Shown: positions 42,659-52,087 of the stretch, piece after piece
Layout: every line of letters begins with the position of its first letter
Position numbering within the stretch: the stretch's first letter is position 1
Assembly: GCA_022510865.1 (NCBI GenBank)
Contig: JAFLSQ010000002.1
Location: 1 to 64,000, forward strand
Length of the DNA stretch: 64,000 bases
From: Treponema sp.
GTDB lineage: Bacteria > Spirochaetota > Spirochaetia > Treponematales > Treponemataceae
Reading direction: 5' to 3'
Notes under the pieces: generated by a model
What the model was told of the DNA's origin: nothing
What the model saw: only the letters and a program-made list of their open reading frames with translations
The model's database searches: none
Program-made: the position numbers and the translations under genes

Positions 42659-44803
42659 TTATTCTTCATCCTTAATCTCATCGATTATCTCAACGGAAAT
42701 ACTGTTTCCGGCCATATACATCTCCATATCAGAAAGCACCACGATTCCCGGCTGCTCACGCTCCAAAGACGAGCGCACAAGCTGGCGGACGCTGCTGACC
42801 GTAAGGATTATCGGCATGATTCCAAGCCCCTGCACTTTCACCAGCGAGTCGTTCACAGCCTGTATCCAGCGGCGGCGGTCCACCGGGTCAAACGAGACAT
42901 AAGGCCTTGAGCCGTCAGGCGGATTGTAAGCGTGGGACGCGACAAGCTCCGTCAAATCCTGGGAAAGCCGCATCACGCGCAGTCTTCTGTCGGCAGGATT
43001 CGTGTATTGCAGGCAGATTTGCGCGCCAAGAGCCTCGCGCACTTTCTCGGTCAAATCCCAGACATTGTGGGAGACCGCCGAATAATTCGCCATAGTCTCC
43101 AGAATCTTCACATAATTTCTGATTGAGACCTTCTCCTCCAGAAGATTCTGCAGAACTTTCTGGATTACGCCGTAAGAGATTTTCGCGGTGTTAAGAACCT
43201 CATCCACAAGCACAGAGTTTGATTTCTTGACCGTGTCCAGAATATCAGAGACAGCCTGGCGGTCAAGAAGATCCGCGGCATGAGAGCGGATAATCTCCGT
43301 GATATGCGTTGAGATGATTGTCGGGGCATCGACTACCACATAGCCCGCGCTCTCGGCCTCACTGCGCCTGTCCTCCGGAAGCCAGATTGCGTCCATTCCG
43401 AACGCGGGGTCTTTCGTGCTCTCGCCCTCAAGCTTGTCCACGACAGAGCCGGCATCCATGCACATCACATAGCCAAGGCGCACAGACGCATGCCCCACCT
43501 CAATCCCTTCGATTTTAAAACTGTAGTCATTCGGATCAAGCGTCATATTATCCTGAATCCGGATTTTCGGGATATTCAATCCGATGTCAAGCCTCGCCTC
43601 CTCACGAATCCGCGAGATTCGCTCCAGAAGCTCCGCGCCTTTCTCCTTGTCCACAAGCGGAATGAGCGCATAGCCAAGCTCCAGAGAAAGCGGGTCAAGC
43701 ATGACGATTTTCTCGGCGTCCGTGCTAGATGCAGTCTGCGTTGACGCGGCGCGCTGCACCGCCTGCTGCTCCGCGAACTGCCTTGCGACATTCTCGCGCG
43801 TCATCCTAAAACCGATGAAAAAGAAAAGGGCCGCCACAGGAATCAGGATGGCGAGCAGAGACGGCTGACCGTTAAAACTGAAAATCAGGCCGGAAGCCAG
43901 AAGAACGGCCGCGACAATCTGATATATTCTGCCGTCCGCGCTGAATTCTTTCTTGAGCTGCTGGTCGATTGTCTCGTCTGATTTTGTTCCAGTCACAAGA
44001 AGGCCGGTCGCAAAAGAGATGATAAGAGACGGCAGCTGGGATGAAAGTCCGTCACCGATTGTAAGGCTTGAATAAGTGCGCATCGCGTCGCCCACGCTCA
44101 TCCTCGGGTTTCCGAAAAACGATGCGAGTGCGGTCCCCATCAGAATGCCGCCTATAAGATTGACGACAGTAATCACGATTCCGGCCTTGACGTTCCCGCT
44201 CACGAATTTTGACGAACCGTCCATGTTTGAGTAAAAATCGATGTCACGGCGGACGGCGGCCTTAAGCTCCTCCGCCTGCTGCTCGTCAATCACGCCGGAA
44301 TTCAGCCGGTTGTCAATGTCAAAAAGTTTCTGGTTCATTGAGTCCAGAGAGAACCTTGCCGCAACCTCAGAGACGCGCCCCGCTCCTTTTGTGACGACAA
44401 GAACCTGCACGACAATCAGGATGATAAAAATTATGAAGCCGACAACAAGATTGTTCCCCGCGACAATATTCGCGAACACCTGAACCATATCGCTCTGCCC
44501 GATGAGCCTTCCGTTACGAATCTGCCCGGTAAGAATGAGCCGCGTGGACGATATGTTGATTGCAAGGCTGAACATTGTCTGGAACAATATCACGCGCGGA
44601 AAAGTCTGGAAATCAGACGGACGGGGCATCTGCACGACAACAAGCAGAATGATGATTGACAGGGCAAGATTTAAAATCATGCTCAAATCAACGAGGAATT
44701 TTGGAATTGGAATGAAAAGGAGGAAAACACCAAGAACTACAGCCACCGGAACTGCGTTTCTTTGTATTATTGATAAAATGCTTCCCCTGCGCTCATCTGC
44801 CAT
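42659..44803 (-). CDS. flhA: Flagellar export gate protein FlhA
   Basis: This 714-residue export protein has eight N-terminal membrane helices (residues about 15-330, e.g. VAVVLGVFLLFIPIPKFLVD, ALSIIILLVVVQMPRPSDFQ) with the cytoplasmic FHIPEP region (QTFPRVILFQTMFSLAINIS, AARFSLDSMNQKLFDIDNRL). The C-terminal cytoplasmic domain (SLELGYALIPLVDKEKGAEL, IAKISYGVIQKVLQNLLEEK-like, VQGLGIMPIILTVSSVRQLV) receives chaperone-substrate complexes. Length is typical. It follows flhB by 21 nt. Confidence 0.96.
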   Translation of the reverse strand: MADERRGSILSIIQRNAVPVAVVLGVFLLFIPIPKFLVDLSMILNLALSIIILLVVVQMPRPSDFQTFPRVILFQTMFSLAINISSTRLILTGQIRNGRLIGQSDMVQVFANIVAGNNLVVGFIIFIILIVVQVLVVTKGAGRVSEVAARFSLDSMNQKLFDIDNRLNSGVIDEQQAEELKAAVRRDIDFYSNMDGSSKFVSGNVKAGIVITVVNLIGGILMGTALASFFGNPRMSVGDAMRTYSSLTIGDGLSSQLPSLIISFATGLLVTGTKSDETIDQQLKKEFSADGRIYQIVAAVLLASGLIFSFNGQPSLLAILIPVAALFFFIGFRMTRENVARQFAEQQAVQRAASTQTASSTDAEKIVMLDPLSLELGYALIPLVDKEKGAELLERISRIREEARLDIGLNIPKIRIQDNMTLDPNDYSFKIEGIEVGHASVRLGYVMCMDAGSVVDKLEGESTKDPAFGMDAIWLPEDRRSEAESAGYVVVDAPTIISTHITEIIRSHAADLLDRQAVSDILDTVKKSNSVLVDEVLNTAKISYGVIQKVLQNLLEEKVSIRNYVKILETMANYSAVSHNVWDLTEKVREALGAQICLQYTNPADRRLRVMRLSQDLTELVASHAYNPPDGSRPYVSFDPVDRRRWIQAVNDSLVKVQGLGIMPIILTVSSVRQLVRSSLEREQPGIVVLSDMEMYMAGNSISVEIIDEIKDEE

Positions 44804-44824
44804 AAGTCCCCACCCAGCAAACTT

Positions 44825-45892
44825 CTATTCAGCGTTATTGAATTTACCAAGATGCGCATAAATGACCGCCACCGCAGTCATATACGCCTCTGGTATTATA
44901 TCACCAATCTCAATGTTTGTATACAAATCTCGTGCCAACGGACGATTTTCTACCACAGGAACGCCGTTCTCCTCCGCAATCCGCCTGATTGTCAGCGCGA
45001 TGTTGTCCTCTCCCTTGGCGTTCACCATCGGAGCATCGGATGACTGCGCGTCATATTTCAATGCCACCGCAAAATGAGTCGGGTTGGCAATCACGACATC
45101 GGATTCCGCAACCGCCTTGGGAATATTCTGCTGGAGAAGCTGACGCTGCATCTGCTGGAGACGGCTTTTTACCTCGGGATCGCCCTCCATCTCCTTGTAC
45201 TCCTCTTTGACCTCCTGCTTGGTCATCTTCATCTCTTCCATAAAATCCCGCTTCTGGATGAAATAATCTGGAATTGAGATTGCCAGGAACAGGACCGCCA
45301 CCGTGAGCAGAATCTGCGCCGCCATCGATGCGATTTTCACGAGCGCGCCCGCAATATCGCCGTTGCTTATAATCTCCATCAGAACGAAAATATCTTTGCG
45401 GATGTAAGTGTACGCCACGAGGATAATCAGGGCGACTTTCCCCAGCGATTTTGCCACGTTAAAAAGCCCTTTGGCAGAAAAAATCGTCTTTTTAAGATAC
45501 TCGCCGATTTTCGGCACGATTTTAGAGAATTTCGGCTCGATGGGCTTGAGGCTGAAAATAAAGCCGCGCGTCTGGATGATGTTCCCGACAATCGCCGCGA
45601 TGAATCCGACTACGCCGACCGGAAGCACGCAACGCAGGAAAAAATCAAAGAAAGCGGTCACAAAAGACGGATTTTTTATGTCGCCCGCAGTGCAGCGCGA
45701 GAAATAAAACTGCATCGCGCCAATTAGCTGCGCCAGAAGGAATTTCGCCATTGCGATTATTATGATGATGCCGAACAGCAGGATGAGCGCTCCGCTAACC
45801 TCCTGGCTTTTTGCGACCCTGCCCTCTTTCCGGGCTTTCTCCAGTTTGTATTCCGACGGCTCTTCGGTGCGGCCCTCGTCTTCTGCTGCCAT
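44825..45892 (-). CDS. flhB: Flagellar export switch protein FlhB
   Basis: This 355-residue inner-membrane protein has the FlhB start (MAAEDEGRTEEPSEYKLEKA, RKEGRVAKSQEV), four membrane helices and a cytoplasmic domain with the autocleavage site NPTH in SDVVIANPTHFAVALKYDAQ (near residue 270). It controls substrate switching from rod/hook to filament proteins. It starts 3 nt after fliR. Confidence 0.96.
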   Translation of the reverse strand: MAAEDEGRTEEPSEYKLEKARKEGRVAKSQEVSGALILLFGIIIIIAMAKFLLAQLIGAMQFYFSRCTAGDIKNPSFVTAFFDFFLRCVLPVGVVGFIAAIVGNIIQTRGFIFSLKPIEPKFSKIVPKIGEYLKKTIFSAKGLFNVAKSLGKVALIILVAYTYIRKDIFVLMEIISNGDIAGALVKIASMAAQILLTVAVLFLAISIPDYFIQKRDFMEEMKMTKQEVKEEYKEMEGDPEVKSRLQQMQRQLLQQNIPKAVAESDVVIANPTHFAVALKYDAQSSDAPMVNAKGEDNIALTIRRIAEENGVPVVENRPLARDLYTNIEIGDIIPEAYMTAVAVIYAHLGKFNNAE

Positions 45893-45895
45893 AGC

Positions 45896-46708
45896 CTAAA
45901 CACCTCCCGCCGCGGTCTGCGATACAGAGCGGAAAAAAATCTGAAGGTCAGAGAAACCTTTGTTGAACGAGCGCACAAAAAAATCGATGATGCCGGGAAT
46001 CAGGAACGCGATTACCGTGAACGCCACCAGAATCATCACCGGGAAACCCTCCGAAAGCAGGTTCATCTGGGGCGCGGCCTTGCTCAGAAGCCCCGTCGTG
46101 ATTGTGATGAGGCTGAGCGTCCCCATAATCGGAAGCGCGATTACAAGGGCATCCGCGAACAAATCCGTGAGGCTTCCCATCATAAATCGCACAATCTGAT
46201 TGCCCGACGCAGCCATGCTCACAGTATTCAGCGAGCCGAAGCTTTCCGTCAGCCCTTTGAGAAAAAGTGCCTGGAACCATTTTGTCTGCATGAAAACCAG
46301 CATCGCCACAAGATTGAAAAACTGACCCATCAGCGGATTTTCAACCTGGGACAGCGAGTCATAGGAGCTTGCCGCGCTGAGTCCCATCTGGAACGCGATG
46401 AACTGCCCGGACGCGCTGAAAGCCGAGAAAATGATTGTGACAAAAAAACCGATTATGATGCCTATCAGCGCCTCGCCGACCGCAATCAAAAGGAAAACAA
46501 GCGACATCGTGCCGTCGCCCGCGATGTACGGAGCATAAACGCGCAAATCCACGCTGCCCATGATAAAATACGCCAGATACCCGGCGAACGCAATCTTCGC
46601 GACTCTTGGGACACCGCGCATGGAAAGCAGAGGAAGTGTGAAAATCATTGCCGCGCACCGCACAAAAACGAGAAGAAAAACTGGAGCCTGCGACAAAATC
46701 AGATTCAT
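45896..46708 (-). CDS. fliR: Flagellar export protein FliR
   Basis: This 270-residue integral membrane protein has FliR features: MNLILSQAPVFLLVFVRCAA at the start, LLSMRGVPRVAKIAFAGYLA, GFFVTIIFSAFSASGQFIAF and ALPIMGTLSLITITTGLLSK. It forms the export gate with FliP and FliQ. It starts 8 nt after fliQ. Confidence 0.94.
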   Translation of the reverse strand: MNLILSQAPVFLLVFVRCAAMIFTLPLLSMRGVPRVAKIAFAGYLAYFIMGSVDLRVYAPYIAGDGTMSLVFLLIAVGEALIGIIIGFFVTIIFSAFSASGQFIAFQMGLSAASSYDSLSQVENPLMGQFFNLVAMLVFMQTKWFQALFLKGLTESFGSLNTVSMAASGNQIVRFMMGSLTDLFADALVIALPIMGTLSLITITTGLLSKAAPQMNLLSEGFPVMILVAFTVIAFLIPGIIDFFVRSFNKGFSDLQIFFRSVSQTAAGGV

Positions 46709-46716
46709 TCCTGCCT

Positions 46717-46986
46717 TTACCTCGCAAAATCAGGAATGCGGCCGAAAAGCCGGATTGTGTACTCGCCGAGCGAGCCGAACATCGCTCCGCCCAAAAGCGC
46801 GATTACAAGAAGAATCACAAGGAGTTTTGGCAGAAAAGTGAGCGTCTGCTCCTGAATTGAAGTTGTCGCCTGAAAAATCGCGACAATCAAGCCGACGATG
46901 AGCGCAAGGCCCAGAACCGGCGCGACCATCGTAATCACCTGCATGACCGCCCCGCGCACAAGAACAGAAATCTCACCTGTAGACAT
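46717..46986 (-). CDS. fliQ: Flagellar export protein FliQ
   Basis: This 89-residue protein has two membrane helices (VLGLALIVGLIVAIFQATTS, LLVILLVIALLGGAMFGSLG). ATG 46986 is chosen because GGGAGG lies 6 nt upstream and the start MSTGEISVLVRGAVMQVITM fits FliQ. It is part of the FliPQR gate. Confidence 0.93.
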   Translation of the reverse strand: MSTGEISVLVRGAVMQVITMVAPVLGLALIVGLIVAIFQATTSIQEQTLTFLPKLLVILLVIALLGGAMFGSLGEYTIRLFGRIPDFAR

Positions 46987-47014
46987 TTTTAACCTCCCGT
47001 AATCCAATCAAAAA

Positions 47015-47842
47015 TCAGCGCAGAACTGATGTGAACAGCTGCTGCGTGAGCAATCCCCAGCCGTCAACAAGCACAAAAAGAATCAGCTTGAACGGCATTG
47101 AAATCTGGACCGGCGGGAGCATCATCATGCCCATTGCCATGAGGACGCTCGCCACGACCATATCTATTATTATGAACGGAATGTAAAGCAGCACACCGAT
47201 TTTAAAAGCGACCGTAAGCTCGTGGAGGATGTACGACGGAATCAGAACATAGGTCGGGACATCCGCAAGATTCTGCGGACGTGACAGCTTGGCCATCCCC
47301 ATGAACATGGTGATATAACTTGTGTCATCGGACATCTGCGTGTACATGAAAATTCTGAGCGGTGCCTCCGCCTCCTGATACGCCTCCTCAATGCCAATCT
47401 GCCCGTCAGAAAGAGGCTTGTAGGCGCGCTCATAAACTGTGCTGAAAGTGGGCCACATGGCAAAGAGCGTCATAAAAAACGCGATTCCGTTCAGAACCGC
47501 AGTAGGCGGAACTTGCTGCAATGAGAGCGCGCGTTTTATAAAATCAAGGACGATTGAGAACCTCAGAAAACAAGTGAGCAAAATCAGTATGCTGGGCGCG
47601 AGCGTCAGAATTGTGAGGACAAGAAGAAGCCGCACCGAGAAAGCCACCTCGCGGCCAGTCTGCGGCTCCGTGACCTGCACCGAGATGTTCGGGATGAGCG
47701 GCTGCGTGACGTTCCCGCTCATCTCCGTGGTTCCCTGCGCACTGCCCTGCGGAAAATTCTGATTCTGCGACTGGGCGAAAAACGGAGAGGCAAGAAAAAT
47801 CATCAAAATCAAAAAGAGGGGTCTAAGCGTAGGATTTCTCAT
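47015..47842 (-). CDS. fliP: Flagellar export protein FliP
   Basis: This 275-residue protein has a cleavable signal (RPLFLILMIFLASPFFAQSQ), a polar stretch, and the FliP core: VRLLLVLTILTLAPSILILL, TCFLRFSIVLDFIKRALSLQ, PPTAVLNGIAFFMTLFAMWP and the C-terminal helices YIPFIIIDMVVASVLMAMGM, MMLPPVQISMPFKLILFVLV. The start overlaps fliO by 4 nt. Confidence 0.95.
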   Translation of the reverse strand: MRNPTLRPLFLILMIFLASPFFAQSQNQNFPQGSAQGTTEMSGNVTQPLIPNISVQVTEPQTGREVAFSVRLLLVLTILTLAPSILILLTCFLRFSIVLDFIKRALSLQQVPPTAVLNGIAFFMTLFAMWPTFSTVYERAYKPLSDGQIGIEEAYQEAEAPLRIFMYTQMSDDTSYITMFMGMAKLSRPQNLADVPTYVLIPSYILHELTVAFKIGVLLYIPFIIIDMVVASVLMAMGMMMLPPVQISMPFKLILFVLVDGWGLLTQQLFTSVLR

Positions 47843-48495
47843 GCCTGCTCGCCTCCGCCACCGCTCTCGTTGTGCGCATCACCGGCGAACATCTCATCCA
47901 CTTTCTGCTCGGAATCCGAGAAAACATTCTTATTCTTGCCGGTCTTGACAAGGAACATATCAAGGACATCGGAAAAAGTGGCAGGCTTCTTTGTGTTTGA
48001 TTTTTTGTCCGCGTTCAGATTCATGGCCTTTATCAGCTCGTCGTCATCAATCTCGCCGAGCAGAGTGATTGAGTCGTCCGTCACGCCAATCAGATATGCC
48101 TTGTCGATGAGGGTGACCACCTGGACGCTTTTTCCCGGGGCGACGTTGATTGCCGCGACACGCCTGAGATAATCATCATCATTTGTGACGATGTTCGACT
48201 TGCGTTTTATGAACCAGAAAACGCCGTAAATCAGCGCGACAATCACGACAAGAGCCAGAATCATCCGCACAAAAATCCCGATTCCCGAGCCGGATGATGT
48301 TACAACGCCGTCCGTGGAAGCGCTGCTGCCCGCATTGTCAGAGAAAACGATGCTGCGCTCCCAGTCTGCGGCCGACTGCACGGTCTGAAAAGCAGAGCCA
48401 TCCTGCGCGCCTTCCGCGGACTGCGGGAACATAAAAACAGCGAAAACCATACCAAAAAGCATGGTGAAAAGAGATTTTCTAATTATATTTCCCAA
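47839..48495 (-). CDS. fliO: Flagellar biosynthesis protein FliO/FliZ
   Basis: This 218-residue protein has an N-terminal signal-like segment (SLFTMLFGMVFAVFMFPQSA), a variable region, one membrane helix near residue 85-110 (FVRMILALVVIVALIYGVFW) and a cytoplasmic tail with FliO-type sequence (RRVAAINVAPGKSVQVVTLI, DKAYLIGVTDDSITLLGEID). FliO helps FliP assembly. Position between fliY and fliP confirms the assignment. Confidence 0.87.
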   Translation of the reverse strand: MGNIIRKSLFTMLFGMVFAVFMFPQSAEGAQDGSAFQTVQSAADWERSIVFSDNAGSSASTDGVVTSSGSGIGIFVRMILALVVIVALIYGVFWFIKRKSNIVTNDDDYLRRVAAINVAPGKSVQVVTLIDKAYLIGVTDDSITLLGEIDDDELIKAMNLNADKKSNTKKPATFSDVLDMFLVKTGKNKNVFSDSEQKVDEMFAGDAHNESGGGGEQA

Positions 48496-48519
48496 TTTCC
48501 CACCCTTATAAAATTGGTT

Positions 48520-49707
48520 TTACGTCAACTCATTAACGCGCTCAATCGGAGAGAGGATTTCCGTCACGCGGACACCGAAGTTCTCGTCAATGACCACGAC
48601 CTCTCCTTTTGCGATTGGCTTGTGATTCACAAGAATATCAACAGGCTCACCGGCAAGCTTGTCAAGCTCGATGATTGTGCCCTCGCCCATCCCAAGAATA
48701 TCTTTTATGGACTTTTTGGTGCGACCAAGCTCTACGGTCATCTCCATGTTAACGTCCATGATAAGACCGATATTCCCCTGCTCATTAGCGCTCAGGCCCG
48801 CAGTAAGATTCGGATACTGAAGCTGCTGGATGTTCGGAACGTTCATTCCCATATTCATGCCTATCTGCGGCATTGCCATTCCTCCCATGTTAGGCATACC
48901 GCCGCCCATCTGTGCGCCCATAGCCATACCTCCGCCCATATTGGGCATTCCTCCCATTTGTGCCGCTCCCATCGGCATACCACCGCCCATATTGGGCATA
49001 GCGGCCGGCTGACCGCCCGCTGCGGCGTTCAAATCCACGGGAGCAAGCGTCGCAGAAGTGTCACCGCCGAGTGCTTTTGTGATTCCCTCCGCGGCATCAC
49101 CGCCAAGACACTCCCACAAAGTATAAGAATTCTCTTCAAGAGTAAAAGGATAACTGATTAAAGCAAAATCGCCCTGAGGGAACATCACCATCGCCTTGGA
49201 CTCATTGAATCCTTCCGGCGTGGCATAAGCCAGCCCCGGGATTTTCCCCGCGCTGTCAATCTGTGTGATTTCAGACGCGATATGAGTGGCCACGAATTCC
49301 GAGACAACGGAGAGAACCATGTCATCGACTTCCGCCGCCTCCTCAGAGCTGACGAGCTGGAAAAGTTTCAGCGCGAATTCCGATGACAGAAGATACAAGT
49401 GGCTTCCCTTAATCCCCTGATTGTAATCCGCATTAACGCCAATCACAACCTCCGGAAGTTTTGAGAGCACCCTGTCCCTGTTCGTTTTCTCCACGACAGG
49501 AGCACCGCAGGTAAAGGACGCGCTCGTATACTTGTTGATATTCTCCTCGGACTTGGGTTTCAAATCATCAGAAAATTTCTGCAAAACCGAAATATCAAAA
49601 TTATATGAAGGCGCATTGCCTACATGACCCGAGGAATTCAATCCGTCTACAGATACACCGGACAACAACGCGTCAATTTCATCTTGTGATATTGCGCCAT
49701 CACTCAT
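48520..49707 (-). CDS. fliY: Flagellar switch protein FliY/FliN with Met-Gly-rich linker
   Basis: This 395-residue rotor protein has an N-terminal CheY-binding-like peptide (residues 6-16, ISQDEIDALLSG), a CheC/FliM-middle-like domain (residues about 30-210) and a C-terminal SpoA/FliN domain (residues about 312-392, MDVNMEMTVELGRTKKSIKD, LDKLAGEPVDILVNHKPIAK). Between them residues 237-290 are an unusual run of GGM, PNM and MGA units. It forms the C-ring with FliG and FliM. It overlaps the fliM stop by 8 nt. Confidence 0.93.
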   Translation of the reverse strand: MSDGAISQDEIDALLSGVSVDGLNSSGHVGNAPSYNFDISVLQKFSDDLKPKSEENINKYTSASFTCGAPVVEKTNRDRVLSKLPEVVIGVNADYNQGIKGSHLYLLSSEFALKLFQLVSSEEAAEVDDMVLSVVSEFVATHIASEITQIDSAGKIPGLAYATPEGFNESKAMVMFPQGDFALISYPFTLEENSYTLWECLGGDAAEGITKALGGDTSATLAPVDLNAAAGGQPAAMPNMGGGMPMGAAQMGGMPNMGGGMAMGAQMGGGMPNMGGMAMPQIGMNMGMNVPNIQQLQYPNLTAGLSANEQGNIGLIMDVNMEMTVELGRTKKSIKDILGMGEGTIIELDKLAGEPVDILVNHKPIAKGEVVVIDENFGVRVTEILSPIERVNELT

Positions 49708-50737
49708 ATGTTTCGTCTCCTTCTACAGAAAGCTCTTCAAATTCGTCTGACTCAACGTCCTCAACCTTTCCTGTAATTTGCACTGCCATTTTTTTACCGA
49801 CAACTCCGGGCTGGCAGTAAAACTTTTTTCTGTTTCCTATGCTCAAAGACAAAGGATCTCCGATTTTTACGGTGGAAAGCCGCACCACATCGCCGACACG
49901 AAGCGACAGAACATCCCTGATTGGCAGACTGACAGTCCCGATATCCGCCACAACATCCATATCCACGGTTGTAAGCTGCTGCTTGATTGTCCCAAGATAC
50001 TGCGTGGTGGAATTCTTTCTTACGGAAGAGAACCAGAACTGCGATGAAAGCTTTGAGATAATCGGCTCAAGGACAAGGTACGGAATGCAGAAATTCATCA
50101 TTCCCTCCTCATCACCGACTTTTGTCTCCAAGGTCACAAGGACGACCATCTCTGTCGGCGGAACAATCTGCGCGAACTGCGGGTTCGTCTCAATCTGCGC
50201 GAAACGCGGGCGCAAATCAATGACCTGCGTCCACGCCTCACGTATGTTCGCAAGAATTCGCACGATTACGCCTTCCATGACTTCCTGCTCAATGTCCGTA
50301 AGATCGCGGTTTTTGTTTCCTGTGGTCGCGCCACGTCCGCCAAAAAGCCGGTCAATCATGCAGAAAGTGATTGCAGGGTCAATCTCAAGGACGGCATTGC
50401 CCTTGAGCGGATCCATATTGATTACCGCGAGCGTGGTCGGGGTCGGGATGGAGCGGATGAACTCCTCATAGGTAAGCTGGTCAACGGAAGCCACGTGCAC
50501 ATGAACCAGAGAGCGCAGCTGTGCGGAAAGACTTGTCGTTGTTAAACGCGCAAAAGTCTCATGCATGTTTGAGACCGTGCGCAGCTGCTCCTTTGAGAAC
50601 TTGTCAGGACGCTTGAAGTCATAAATTTTTATTTTACGGGTACTGTTGACAGGCTTAAAGTCATCAGCATCGGAATCACCCGAACTGATGGCTGTAAGCA
50701 GCTGGTCAATCTCGTCCTGTGACAGAACTTCGTTCAT
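49700..50737 (-). CDS. fliM: Flagellar motor switch protein FliM
   Basis: This 345-residue rotor protein has the CheY-P-binding peptide at its start (MNEVLSQDEIDQLLTAISSG), the middle domain with the GGxG motif (DRLFGGRGATTGNKNRDLTD, IEQEVMEGVIVRILANIREA) and a C-terminal SpoA domain (LPIRDVLSLRVGDVVRLSTV). It forms the C-ring and receives chemotaxis signals. It lies 30 nt after fliL. Confidence 0.96.
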   Translation of the reverse strand: MNEVLSQDEIDQLLTAISSGDSDADDFKPVNSTRKIKIYDFKRPDKFSKEQLRTVSNMHETFARLTTTSLSAQLRSLVHVHVASVDQLTYEEFIRSIPTPTTLAVINMDPLKGNAVLEIDPAITFCMIDRLFGGRGATTGNKNRDLTDIEQEVMEGVIVRILANIREAWTQVIDLRPRFAQIETNPQFAQIVPPTEMVVLVTLETKVGDEEGMMNFCIPYLVLEPIISKLSSQFWFSSVRKNSTTQYLGTIKQQLTTVDMDVVADIGTVSLPIRDVLSLRVGDVVRLSTVKIGDPLSLSIGNRKKFYCQPGVVGKKMAVQITGKVEDVESDEFEELSVEGDETYE

Positions 50738-50767
50738 TCACTTTCCACCTTTCCAATGATGTTCTTT

Positions 50768-51319
50768 TTAGTTCTGCTCAATGACATCTTTCTGCTGGAA
50801 CACAACATCCCGGATTCGGGAGCTGCTGAGAATTTTATCATTGATACCGTTCTTAATCTCATTTTCCAGAGCATCCTCGTTAGCGGCATTACGAAGCTCC
50901 GCGGCAGTCTTGCTGCTGAAATAGCGGCGCAGGAAAGCCTTAAGCTCAACTGTGCGCTGTGTGATTTCTGTTGATGTTGTCTTGTCATCTTTTTTATACG
51001 CAAGAGCGACATCTACACGCACAGTCGCAGGAGGATCATCGCTTGTGGTTGTCTGAATAAGCCCCAGCGAAGTGTACCAGTCGTAAATCTCACGCTGACC
51101 GGAAACATATTCCTCTGAGGTTGGGATGGCGGTAACGCGCGTAGCATTTTTGCCGGCTATTTTCATAGTAACGACAACGACCACCACGATAACTATAATC
51201 GCGGCAAGAGCTATAATCACCCATTTTAACAAACCTGACAGCAAACCGCCAAGACCGCCCTTCTTTTCGGAAGCCCCGCCTGAGCCACCGTCATCAAGGA
51301 TATCATCATCGTCTGCCAT
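50768..51319 (-). CDS. fliL: Flagellar protein FliL
   Basis: This 183-residue protein has an N-terminal acidic and glycine-rich cytoplasmic part, one membrane helix (residues about 32-53, WVIIALAAIIVIVVVVVVTM) and a periplasmic domain (VRVDVALAYKKDDKTTSTEI, LKAFLRRYFSSKTAAELRNA, ILSSSRIRDVVFQQKDVIEQ). FliL forms a ring around stators in spirochaetes and supports motor torque. Position between motB and fliM is standard. Confidence 0.94.
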   Translation of the reverse strand: MADDDDILDDGGSGGASEKKGGLGGLLSGLLKWVIIALAAIIVIVVVVVVTMKIAGKNATRVTAIPTSEEYVSGQREIYDWYTSLGLIQTTTSDDPPATVRVDVALAYKKDDKTTSTEITQRTVELKAFLRRYFSSKTAAELRNAANEDALENEIKNGINDKILSSSRIRDVVFQQKDVIEQN

Positions 51320-51352
51320 TTTCCCTCCAGCAAATCATTTGCAATTGTAACA

Positions 51353-52081
51353 TTAAAAATGTCCTTCGTCTAGGATAATTATATCCACACGTCTGTTATA
51401 GGCACGGCCTTCCGCCGTATCATTCGAGAACTTTGGTCTGGTATCGGCATAACCGGCAACAGAAAAATCGTTCTCCCTTACTCCATAATCGGCAAGATAA
51501 TGAAGAACATTAACAGCTCTTGTAGCAGAAAGTTCCCAGTTGCTCGGAAACTGCGAGTCCGGGTCAACCGGAGTGCTGTCCGTGTGCCCCTCAATCCGGA
51601 AACGGCGGCCTTTCAGCTCGTCAGACTTGAAAAAATCCGCGAGGCGAAGCAGGGTATCCCGGGTCTCGTTGATATTCAGCTCCGCGCTGCCCTCATCAAA
51701 AAAATTGTCGGAAAGCAGCGTGATGATAAGGCCGCGCTCATCACTTGTGATTGTGATTTTATTAGACTTGACGTCCGGCGCAAAAAGACTCACCGCCTTT
51801 TTCTTGGCGGTTCCCAGCGATTTTCCTTTCTCCAGAGAAGGCAGGGAATTCACGTTGTTTCCCAAATCGGCAAGCTGCCCCGTGGAAAGCGAAAGACCAC
51901 CGGTCGTGGTCGTCGTCTCTGACATTTGCAGGCTCTGCGTGATTGTAGCCATCGTAGTGATGTCAACCTCTGTGGGGTCATAAAGCATTACGAAGAAGCA
52001 GAGCATGAGCGTAATCATATCACCATAAGTGCCCTGCCAGGCTGTAGACGGTTTTTCAGGTGCCTTAGCTTTTTTTGCCAT
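51353..52081 (-). CDS. motB: Motor stator protein MotB
   Basis: This 242-residue stator protein has an N-terminal membrane helix with the ion-binding aspartate D21 ([19 protein letters not shown]), a periplasmic plug/linker and an OmpA-like peptidoglycan-binding domain (residues about 115-238, [40 protein letters not shown]). With MotA it forms the ion-driven stator anchored to the cell wall. It starts 6 nt after motA. Confidence 0.96.
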   Translation of the reverse strand: MAKKAKAPEKPSTAWQGTYGDMITLMLCFFVMLYDPTEVDITTMATITQSLQMSETTTTTGGLSLSTGQLADLGNNVNSLPSLEKGKSLGTAKKKAVSLFAPDVKSNKITITSDERGLIITLLSDNFFDEGSAELNINETRDTLLRLADFFKSDELKGRRFRIEGHTDSTPVDPDSQFPSNWELSATRAVNVLHYLADYGVRENDFSVAGYADTRPKFSNDTAEGRAYNRRVDIIILDEGHF

Positions 52082-52087
52082 ATATTC

